Origin: Ignavibacteriaceae bacterium
Lineage (GTDB): Bacteria; Bacteroidota; Ignavibacteria; Ignavibacteriales; Ignavibacteriaceae
Direction of reading: 5' to 3'
Assembly (NCBI GenBank): GCA_013388525.1
Contig: JACAFA010000211.1
Location: 1 to 16,128 of the forward strand
Length of the DNA stretch: 16,128 nt
The notes below the pieces were generated by a model. It was not told the origin of the DNA, made no database searches, and saw nothing but the letters and a program-made list of their open reading frames with translations. Positions 7,578-14,356 of this stretch are shown one piece after another (positions within the stretch are counted from its first letter, which is position 1; each line of letters begins with the position of its first letter). Made by a program: the position numbers and the translations under genes.

Positions 7578-7661
7578 TGGGCGGCGAGGGATTCGAACCC
7601 CCAAAGGCATTCGCCAACGGATTTACAGTCCGCCCCGGCTCTCCAACTCCGGCGTCCGCCC
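7578..7661 (-). tRNA. tRNA-Tyr (anticodon GTA)
   Basis: Class II tRNA of 84 nt. The D stem is CCGG/CCGG. The anticodon stem is GCGGA/TCCGT with loop CTGTAAA, giving GTA at 7626-7624. The variable arm is long (GGC-GAAT-GCC), as expected for bacterial tRNA-Tyr. The T arm is GGGGG-TTCGAAT-CCCTC, and the discriminator is A. The acceptor GGGCGGA/GCCGCCC pairs at six positions, but the seventh is A opposite G, and position 8 is C instead of the near-universal T. It is the first gene after the promoter at 7685-7713. CCA is not encoded. Confidence 0.95.
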
Positions 7662-7677
7662 GATTTTTCAAAAATCG
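7661..7677 (-). repeat. Palindrome at the 5' end of tRNA-Tyr
   Basis: CGATTTTT and AAAAATCG flank a single G, a perfect 8-base inverted repeat. On the minus strand it forms the leader of tRNA-Tyr, and its last base is nucleotide 1 of the tRNA. It could form a 7-bp leader hairpin next to the RNase P site. It has no following T-run, so it is not a good terminator for comM. Confidence 0.5.
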
Positions 7678-7684
7678 AGCATCA

Positions 7685-7713
7685 AATATATTTCATGGGT
7701 GGTAAAAATGCAA
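7685..7713 (-). promoter_or_regulatory. Promoter of the tRNA-rpmG-secE-nusG-rpl-rpo operon
   Basis: Reading the minus strand, TTGCAT (7713-7708) and TATATT (7690-7685) are separated by exactly 17 nt, a good sigma-70-type pair. The same site also matches the Bacteroidetes primary-sigma pattern: TATATTTG fits TAnnTTTG fully, with TTTG 20 nt upstream. It lies between the comM stop and tRNA-Tyr, and its -10 element ends 23 nt before the mature tRNA. It is the only good promoter I find upstream of the downstream block, so it probably drives the whole block, perhaps with weaker internal promoters. Confidence 0.72.
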
Positions 7714-7740
7714 ATAATTAGCAGTTCAATATTTAATCAC

Positions 7741-9279
7741 TTAATGTTTCCACAATTCTCTGTCTAAACTGCGGTATTGGATAGCTTCACTGACATGCTG
7801 TGGCAGTATATTTTCCGAATTGTCAATATCAGAAATTGTGCGACTCACTTTCAAAATTCTATCATAAGCCCGCGCTGATAATCCGAGTTTAGTCATTGCC
7901 ATTTTCAGCAATTCCTCACCAGAACTATCTAATTTACAATATTTTCTAACTTCCTTTGATCCCATATCAGCATTATTAAAAATATGCTTTACATCCTTAA
8001 ATCTGTTTATCTGAATTTCTCTAGCCTTAATTACCCGCTCCCGGATAGTATCTGATTTTTCTGCGGTTGATTCAGTGGAAAGTTCTTTGTACTTAACTGC
8101 CGGGACTTCAATATGAATATCAATTCTATCTAACAACGGACCTGAGATTTTTGCCATATATTTTTGAATCGAAGGAGGCGTACACGTGCATTCTTTATTT
8201 GGATCTGTAAAGTAGCCACAAGGACAAGGATTCATCGCTGCAGCAAGCATAAAATTAGCCGGAAATTCTAATGAAAGCTTTGATCTACTAACTGTAACTC
8301 TTGAATCTTCAAGTGGTTGTCTTAAAACCTCAAGCACGTTCTTTTTAAATTCGGGCAGTTCATCAAGAAAAAGTACACCATGATGAGCAAATGAAACTTC
8401 ACCCGGACGAGGAAAACTTCCTCCACCAACCAATGCTGCATCAGATACTGTGTGATGGGGGCTTCTGAATGGTCTCTCGGTTATTAAGGCTGTATCTCTT
8501 GGTAAAATTCCTGCAATACTATGGATCTTAGTCGTTTCTAATGCCTCATCAAACGTCAATGGCGGAAGTATGGTCGGTAATCTTTTAGCCAGCATAGTTT
8601 TTCCTGAACCCGGAGGACCTATCATTAATATATTATGAGCACCTGCTGCAGCAACTTCCAGTGCTCTTTTAACATTTTCCTGTCCTTTAACATCTGAAAA
8701 GTCAAGGTGATACTTATTTACTCGTGAAAAGATTTCTTTTCTGTCTGATTTAACAGGAAAAAGTTCACTAGTTCCATTTAGAAAATCAACCACTTCATCC
8801 AGCTTTCTAACACCTAAAACATCAATATCATCCACTATTGATGCCTCAATAGATGACTCAATCGGCAATACTATTCTTTTAATGCCTTTCTTTCTTGCTT
8901 CAACAGTAATTGGTAAAGCTCCTTTTACTGGTCTCAACTGACCATCCAGAGAAAGTTCACCAAGGAAAACTGAATCATTCAATTTGTCGGATTCGATTGA
9001 TCCCGTAGCAGTAAGTAAGCCAATTGCAATTGGTAAATCAAATGAGCTTCCTTCTTTTTTAATATCTGCTGGGGCCAGATTAACGGTTATTTTTTTGAGA
9101 GGATATTCGAAACCACTATTTTTTATTGCTGCAGTAACTCTTTCGCGGCTTTCTTTGACAGCGCTATCCGGTAAACCGACAATAATAAAACCGGGGATTT
9201 GCTTTTCAACATTCGTTTCTACTTCAACTAGATAAGCATCTATTCCATAGGTTGCACTTGAAAGAATTTTTGAAAGCAT
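7741..9279 (-). CDS. comM: ComM/YifB family AAA+ ATPase (Mg-chelatase-like)
   Basis: 512 aa, the usual size for ComM (YifB). In naturally transformable bacteria ComM is a hexameric helicase promoting branch migration of incoming DNA during recombination; it is not a magnesium chelatase despite older names. The N-terminal ChlI domain with a Lon-protease-like fold starts MLSKILSSATYGIDAYLVEV and includes IPGFIIVGLPDSAVKESRER. The AAA+ core has Walker A GPPGSGKTM at residues 221-229, GGGSFPRPGEVSFAHHG, and Walker B LFLDELPEF at 303-311. Two Cys-x-Cys pairs (C352/C354, C364/C366) may bind a metal. The C-terminal Mg_chelatase_C domain contains SARAYDRILKVSRTI. The start agrees with the family N-terminus although no ribosome binding site is visible. 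It lies 51 nt after the secreted-protein gene. No other competence gene is in view. Confidence 0.95.
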   Translation of the reverse strand: MLSKILSSATYGIDAYLVEVETNVEKQIPGFIIVGLPDSAVKESRERVTAAIKNSGFEYPLKKITVNLAPADIKKEGSSFDLPIAIGLLTATGSIESDKLNDSVFLGELSLDGQLRPVKGALPITVEARKKGIKRIVLPIESSIEASIVDDIDVLGVRKLDEVVDFLNGTSELFPVKSDRKEIFSRVNKYHLDFSDVKGQENVKRALEVAAAGAHNILMIGPPGSGKTMLAKRLPTILPPLTFDEALETTKIHSIAGILPRDTALITERPFRSPHHTVSDAALVGGGSFPRPGEVSFAHHGVLFLDELPEFKKNVLEVLRQPLEDSRVTVSRSKLSLEFPANFMLAAAMNPCPCGYFTDPNKECTCTPPSIQKYMAKISGPLLDRIDIHIEVPAVKYKELSTESTAEKSDTIRERVIKAREIQINRFKDVKHIFNNADMGSKEVRKYCKLDSSGEELLKMAMTKLGLSARAYDRILKVSRTISDIDNSENILPQHVSEAIQYRSLDRELWKH

Positions 9280-9330
9280 AAATAGCAGAATTTAATTTTT
9301 TTTCATTGAATAATAATTCTTTCAGCTTAT

Positions 9331-11013
9331 CTATTTTGCAAGGATCATTTTTCTTGTCTGGGAAGAAAGCGGAGTAGTTATTTGATATAAGTATATCCCG
9401 GAAGTAAAAGCGCCCGCATCAAACTTAAATTGATGAACACCCCGGGCTAAATATCCTTTATGTAGTAATGCGATTTCTTTACCTGAAAGATCAAATACTT
9501 TCAATTCAACATCAGAATCAATAAGAAGTTCAAATTCAATTAATGTGACTGGATTAAATGGGTTTGGATAATTTTGTCCCAGAATTACATCCTCGATAAT
9601 TCCCTGCCCGACTTTTACAGCATCTGAATAAACTACCGAACCATCTTTGTTTACTTGTTTAATCCTGAAATATAAAATATCAGATTGGTTCAATATTTCA
9701 CTGATCAAGATGTAAACTTTTTCTTCGCTTTTATCAGCAGGTTTTTTACCAGCCTCTTTAAATTCACCATTTCCAATTGCTCTTTCTAAAATATAGTAAT
9801 CTGCATCTTCGTAACTCCCACCCTTCCACTCTATTTCATAAAAGTTATTTAAAAGTTTTACACTTACTTCAGGAGCTCTTGGAAATAAAGGTGCATCTGA
9901 TTTAGCGAATCTTATCTTTTCATAAAAAATGGTTTGATTTGAAAGATTATTAACAAGTTCGTTTTCTGAAAAATTCATTTGGAAGATTACACTTGAACTA
10001 TCATCTGAATAATCAGGATAATTTTTATTTCTGCCAATAGCATCGTAAGAACTTTCCAGATTTACAAGTCTCAGTTGATCTAAATAAAATTCACTATTCG
10101 GAGTTTCATTCTGAAAATGCAATACTAGATTATCAAATTCCAGATAGTTATTTACTTTAAATCGGGACAGTTCCTGTCCGTCACATAAAAATACTATTTC
10201 AGAAGTCTGTTTTTCTAAAATGAAGTTGAAGTGATACCAGACATTTTCCGAAATGAAAAATGGTTTGATTGCTAACAATTCATTATCGTTGGAACTAATC
10301 ACAATCATTTGATTGCTGCTTAATGACAGGAAGTATTGGGTTCTGTTTGTTTCCCAATTTATGATTTTCATAAATGTGGAGAACGAATTTTTAACTTTAA
10401 TCCAGAATTCAATATCCAGTTTATTTTCGAAATCGTAAACCAAAGGGATGTTCAGATACGAATCCTGGCTGAAAGCAGCAGCATATTCCGCAGTTGGAAA
10501 CTTCTGATAATACTTAAAAGATAAATTATAAACGTTTTCCTTTTCCGAAAAAATTTTACTGTCTGAACTTTTCAGATATTCCAATAAATCTTCTCCATTT
10601 AAAAATTTTCCAAAAAACTTCAGACTGTTCGGCTCGGATTGTGTTGAACTTAAAGTAACTATAAATTGAAAATAGTTTGCATCCGAAAAATGAATCGTAT
10701 CGTTTAAATCTATACTAACTTTTTGAAATAGTGCAGAATAATCCTGTATTAATTCAGAATGTATCGGGACCTGCAGCTTTGTTTCATTAGTTAATAACTC
10801 TACTTTATTTATTATTAAAGAAATTTCCGGCAAGAAATAAATATTTAGTCGGTCTGTTTCGGGAAATTTTTTGGAAGTAATTAATGATATTTGAAAAGTT
10901 CCATTCGCAGGAATGAATTCCGGAACGAAAGCTTTGAAGTTATCTTGTGCAGTTGCCCCTTCAATTGCAAATAACAGCAAAAAACACAGCATTATGTTTA
11001 ATTGTTTAAACAT
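9331..11013 (-). CDS. Secreted LamG/Fn3-like protein with T9SS sorting domain
   Basis: 560 aa, function not recognised. A Sec signal peptide covers about residues 1-22 (hydrophobic core IMLCFLLLFAIEGA, cleavage after TAQ). Residues about 23-165 resemble no domain I know. About 165-345 look like a LamG/concanavalin A-type jelly roll (DIEFWIKVKN, WYHFNFILEKQ, FYLDQLRLVN), a fold often used for carbohydrate or surface binding. About 380-468 look Fn3-like (YYILERAIGNGEF, LYFRIKQVNKDGSV). The C-terminus is a type A T9SS sorting domain: LGQNYPNPFNPVTLIEFEL at 478-496, VFDLSGKEIALLHKG, and the final SGIYLYQI...RKMILAK. It should be exported through the outer membrane by the Por system. The gene lies 37 nt after nuoI and 51 nt before comM with no terminator. 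A weak TTGAAC/TTAATT pair sits at 11050-11022. Start ATG at 11013 with only a poor ribosome binding site. Confidence 0.88.
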   Translation of the reverse strand: MFKQLNIMLCFLLLFAIEGATAQDNFKAFVPEFIPANGTFQISLITSKKFPETDRLNIYFLPEISLIINKVELLTNETKLQVPIHSELIQDYSALFQKVSIDLNDTIHFSDANYFQFIVTLSSTQSEPNSLKFFGKFLNGEDLLEYLKSSDSKIFSEKENVYNLSFKYYQKFPTAEYAAAFSQDSYLNIPLVYDFENKLDIEFWIKVKNSFSTFMKIINWETNRTQYFLSLSSNQMIVISSNDNELLAIKPFFISENVWYHFNFILEKQTSEIVFLCDGQELSRFKVNNYLEFDNLVLHFQNETPNSEFYLDQLRLVNLESSYDAIGRNKNYPDYSDDSSSVIFQMNFSENELVNNLSNQTIFYEKIRFAKSDAPLFPRAPEVSVKLLNNFYEIEWKGGSYEDADYYILERAIGNGEFKEAGKKPADKSEEKVYILISEILNQSDILYFRIKQVNKDGSVVYSDAVKVGQGIIEDVILGQNYPNPFNPVTLIEFELLIDSDVELKVFDLSGKEIALLHKGYLARGVHQFKFDAGAFTSGIYLYQITTPLSSQTRKMILAK

Positions 11014-11050
11014 ACTTCTGTAATTAACGCAATTAATTTGATTAGTTCAA

Positions 11051-11554
11051 CTACTTATATTGACGGAGAAAATTTATTCGATCCTGAAGCTCTTTAACAG
11101 GCACTAAAAGTTTGTCTTTACCATAAATTGCCTCTTCACGATTTGTGAAGGCTAATTCATAATCTTTGCTCATTACAATAGCTTCTTCCGGACAAACTTC
11201 TTCACAAAATCCACAGAAAATGCATCTTAACATATTAATTTCGAACTTTTCAGGGTATCTCTCTTTTTCTAATTCAGTCTCTGCAGCCTGAACTTCAATT
11301 GCCAATGCGGGACAAACTCTTGAGCATAATCCACAAGCAACACATCTCTCAACACCATTGTCCTCCTGAACCAAAACAGGTCTGCCACGATACGAACCAG
11401 GAGGATTAAATTTTACTTCAGGATATTCCATCGTGAATTTTGGTTTAAACATTGTCCGGAGTGTAAGAGATAAACCTTTTACTATTTCAGGGATGTAAAT
11501 TTTTTCCCAGAAATTCAAATCTTTTTTTCGTCTTCGTTTAATTTTGGTTTCCAT
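11051..11554 (-). CDS. nuoI: NADH-quinone oxidoreductase subunit I
   Basis: Complex I peripheral-arm ferredoxin-like subunit, 167 aa, carrying clusters N6a and N6b that pass electrons from NuoG towards NuoB. Two 4Fe-4S motifs are intact: C71, C74, C77 with C81 ([12 protein letters not shown]), and C111, C114, C117 with C121 ([12 protein letters not shown]). The N-terminal amphipathic part ([20 protein letters not shown]) and the MEYPE motif are typical of NuoI docking on NuoH. The ATG at 11554 gives a normal-length protein with a basic N-terminus; no strong ribosome binding site is seen. It follows nuoH by 62 nt. nuoJ, which usually comes next, is absent; a T9SS-secreted protein gene follows instead. 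Confidence 0.97.
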   Translation of the reverse strand: METKIKRRRKKDLNFWEKIYIPEIVKGLSLTLRTMFKPKFTMEYPEVKFNPPGSYRGRPVLVQEDNGVERCVACGLCSRVCPALAIEVQAAETELEKERYPEKFEINMLRCIFCGFCEEVCPEEAIVMSKDYELAFTNREEAIYGKDKLLVPVKELQDRINFLRQYK

Positions 11555-11616
11555 TTTAGATTAAAATTTTTATTCAACAATACTATTTAACACAAATCGA
11601 ATCAACATAAAATTCT

Positions 11617-12648
11617 TTACAAGCCAAATATCATAATCAATGCAGCAACCCAGATAATATTAACTAATGATAATGGAAACATGACTTTCCATCCAAGACT
11701 CATTAGTTGATCATACCTGAAACGAGGCAAAGACCATCTTACCCACAGGAAGAAGAACAGTAATGCTGCCATCTTAAATAAAAACGCTCCAAAGCATAAA
11801 ATCGTTTCAAGTACTGGAGAGAGTCCCAATTTTTCAATGTAGGGAATTTGCCAGCCACCCAGATAAAGTGTAACGATAAATGCACTTGCAATTATCATAT
11901 TCGCATACTCGGCAAGGAAAAATCCTGCAAACTTCATACTGCTATATTCAGTATGAAAACCTCCAACAAGCTCCGGTTCAGCTTCGGGTAAATCAAATGG
12001 CAATCTATTGGTTTCCGCAAAAACTGATACAACAAAAGTTATAAATCCAATCGGTTGTAAAATTGCATTCCACATCCAGCCTGATTGAGCTTCAACAATT
12101 GCCACAGGTCTTAGCGATTCAGACAAAAGTAAAACTCCGGCAACAGAAAATCCCATGGAAACTTCATAAGAAATCATCTGGGCAGAAGACCGAATTCCAC
12201 CAAGCAAAGAGTATTTACTTCCTGAAGACCAGCCTGCAAGTGTAATTGCATAAACTCCGAGAGACGTCAGCGCAAGTATAAACAATACTCCCATATTGAC
12301 ATCGGCAACAACAAGAGAAATCTTATAATTGCCAATTTGTAAATCCGGTCCGAATGGAATTACTGCATAAGTAGATAATGCGACAAGTAAAGCAATTACG
12401 GGTGCAAGCGCATGAATTTTTCTATCTGCGTTGTCAGGAACAATATCTTCTTTTAAAACGAGTTTGAATAAATCTGCAAAAGGTTGGAGTGCTCCATGCC
12501 AGCCAACTCTGTTCGGACCAATTCGGTTCTGTGCCCAGGCACTAACTTTTCTCTCGAAGTAAACTAAATATGCAACCGTTACCAGCATAACGCTTACGAT
12601 AAGAATTATTTTTATAAGAGAAACAATTACAATTTCCAGTATACTCAT
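11617..12648 (-). CDS. nuoH: NADH-quinone oxidoreductase subunit H
   Basis: Membrane subunit of complex I at the junction with the peripheral arm, forming much of the quinone-access chamber. It is 343 aa with about eight hydrophobic spans (E. coli NuoH has 325). Conserved loops are present: WAQNRIGPNRVGWHGALQPF followed by ADLFKLVLKED near residues 38-68, and the acidic AETNRLPFDLPEAEPELVGG followed by FHTEYSSMKFAGFFLAEY. The latter contains the glutamates linked to coupling and quinone binding. The final WVRWSLPRFRYDQLMSLGWK is a family signature. The ATG at 12648 is two bases after the nuoG stop, so the genes are almost certainly translationally coupled; no separate ribosome binding site stands out. 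Confidence 0.98.
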   Translation of the reverse strand: MSILEIVIVSLIKIILIVSVMLVTVAYLVYFERKVSAWAQNRIGPNRVGWHGALQPFADLFKLVLKEDIVPDNADRKIHALAPVIALLVALSTYAVIPFGPDLQIGNYKISLVVADVNMGVLFILALTSLGVYAITLAGWSSGSKYSLLGGIRSSAQMISYEVSMGFSVAGVLLLSESLRPVAIVEAQSGWMWNAILQPIGFITFVVSVFAETNRLPFDLPEAEPELVGGFHTEYSSMKFAGFFLAEYANMIIASAFIVTLYLGGWQIPYIEKLGLSPVLETILCFGAFLFKMAALLFFFLWVRWSLPRFRYDQLMSLGWKVMFPLSLVNIIWVAALIMIFGL

Positions 12649-12650
12649 TT

Positions 12651-14336
12651 TTAATTTACTTTAACTTTATTTGAAATTTCTGTTTTTATTTTTGCACCGA
12701 GTTCGCCTATTATATCGTAGTCTAATCCTTTAAAGGCATCAATAGAGTTTGTCATTTCAGCAAAAACTTCTTCAGACATATTATACTTTAATTTACCGCC
12801 CATTGCCTTCGCAATTGACGATAGAATTTTCCACGTCGGGAGTGCATCTATTTTTTTACCGGAAGCCCATCGATCCCATTTAGTTCCAAATTTATCCAGC
12901 CGGCTCATATTCATTCCATCAAGTGCACGATCAAGTTCAACAACAGCAACAGCGGGACGAATTCTCTGAACTACACCATTAATATTTACAAAAGTACCGT
13001 TCTTCTCGGCATAAGTTGCTGCGGGAAATATCAAGTCAGCCAGTGCAGTACTTCTGTTATGATTTGTTGAATGCATTATGAATAATTCGAGATCGGCAAT
13101 TGCATTTTCAAACTCAGGATATGTTTCAACAATGTCATCTTCAATCAGGTATAAAGCTTTTATTTTTTTCTCTTTAATCGAATTAAGAATTCCCTTAATG
13201 TCAGAACCAGTTTTTGATGGCTGAACACCAGCTAATTCAGCACCGAGTGAATTTGGAGTTATGTCTTCTGTTCTAAGTATATCATCAGCAAAAGATGGAT
13301 CAATATGCCGGATGAAATCCAAATTATTTGTTTGCAGAACTGTACGCGCAAACTTTGCAGCCAGATAATTATCTTCACAGGTTGCAAAGGGTGAACCAAT
13401 TACTGCAATCTGATCCGGCTTGAAAGATTTTAATTTTGATACAGCTTCATTGATAGCTTCATCCCAACTTGTTTCAACTAATTGTCCATCTTTTCTTATC
13501 TGAGGAGAATTAATTCTGGTTTCAGAATTTACAAATTTGAAAGTGTTTAATCTTCCGTGATCACACATCCAATAGCTATTTACTTCTTCATTATGACGTG
13601 GAGTTAGTCTGAGTATTTCATTATTTCTTACCCATATTTCAATGTTGCAACCTCTTGAACATCCAATACAAATTGAGTTTGTGGAAGACATATCCCAAAC
13701 ATGTGCTTTGAATCTGAAATCTCTGCTGGTTAATGCACCAACAGGACAGATATCTACAACGTTCATTGAATACGGATTGTCCAGTTCTTCACCTGGATAG
13801 GTTACGATTGTAACTCTGTCACCTCTTTGAACAAAAGTTAGTTCAGGATCTTTGGCAATTTCTTCGCAGAACCTGATGCATCGGGAACAGGAAATACATC
13901 TTTCACCATCAAACATTACTCTTGGACCAAGCGGAACTCTTTTATCTTTATGAACTTTTTCTTCAACAAATCTGCTTTCACCAACGCTGTATTTATATGC
14001 ATAATCCTGAAGCTTGCACTCACCTGCTTCATCGCAAATCGGGCAATCGAGAGGATGATTGATAAGCAGAAATTCCATCACGGCATTTTGTGCAGCAACA
14101 ACTTTATCAGATTTTGTGTGAACAACCATTCCTTCCGAGGCAAGTGTTGAGCAGGCAATAACAAGCTTGGGCATTTTTTCAACTTCAACAAGACAAATTC
14201 TGCAATTACCGGAAACTGAAAGTTTCGGATGCCAGCAGAAATGTGGTATTTCAATTCCATGATCGCGGGCAGCTTCAATTATTGTTTGCCCGTGTTTGAA
14301 GTCGATTATTTTTCCATCAATATTAATTTTCGGCAT
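12651..14336 (-). CDS. nuoG: NADH-quinone oxidoreductase subunit G, short form
   Basis: Largest iron-sulfur subunit of complex I, taking electrons from NuoF. Ligands seen in order: 2Fe-2S N1b C34, C45, C48, C62; N5 H94, C98, C101, C107 (HPLDCPICDEAGEC); N4 C147, C150, C153, C197; and a further set C223, C226, C230, C258, whose spacing (3, 4, 28) equals that of cluster N7 in Thermus Nqo3. A molybdopterin-oxidoreductase-like domain follows from about 278. The protein is only 561 aa, against 783 in Thermus and about 908 in E. coli. The shortage lies mainly in that domain, between FIRHIDPSF and NSLGAELAG, where relatives have a further Rossmann-like segment; LADLIFPAATYAEKNGTF is retained. It ends cleanly with nuoH two bases on, so it does not look like a pseudogene. 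It begins 20 nt after the peptidase gene. Confidence 0.95.
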   Translation of the reverse strand: MPKINIDGKIIDFKHGQTIIEAARDHGIEIPHFCWHPKLSVSGNCRICLVEVEKMPKLVIACSTLASEGMVVHTKSDKVVAAQNAVMEFLLINHPLDCPICDEAGECKLQDYAYKYSVGESRFVEEKVHKDKRVPLGPRVMFDGERCISCSRCIRFCEEIAKDPELTFVQRGDRVTIVTYPGEELDNPYSMNVVDICPVGALTSRDFRFKAHVWDMSSTNSICIGCSRGCNIEIWVRNNEILRLTPRHNEEVNSYWMCDHGRLNTFKFVNSETRINSPQIRKDGQLVETSWDEAINEAVSKLKSFKPDQIAVIGSPFATCEDNYLAAKFARTVLQTNNLDFIRHIDPSFADDILRTEDITPNSLGAELAGVQPSKTGSDIKGILNSIKEKKIKALYLIEDDIVETYPEFENAIADLELFIMHSTNHNRSTALADLIFPAATYAEKNGTFVNINGVVQRIRPAVAVVELDRALDGMNMSRLDKFGTKWDRWASGKKIDALPTWKILSSIAKAMGGKLKYNMSEEVFAEMTNSIDAFKGLDYDIIGELGAKIKTEISNKVKVN

Positions 14337-14356
14337 AATACTTTTAGTTTTAAAAA

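Noticed and set aside
11022..11050. A TTGAAC-17-TTAATT promoter in front of the secreted-protein gene
   Set aside because: The -10 element is poor and would give an almost leaderless message; at this AT content such a match is expected by chance.
12651..14336. nuoG as a broken or frameshifted gene because of its short length
   Set aside because: All N-terminal cluster ligands and C-terminal conserved blocks are in one frame, and the stop couples directly to nuoH. It is better read as a compact intact form.
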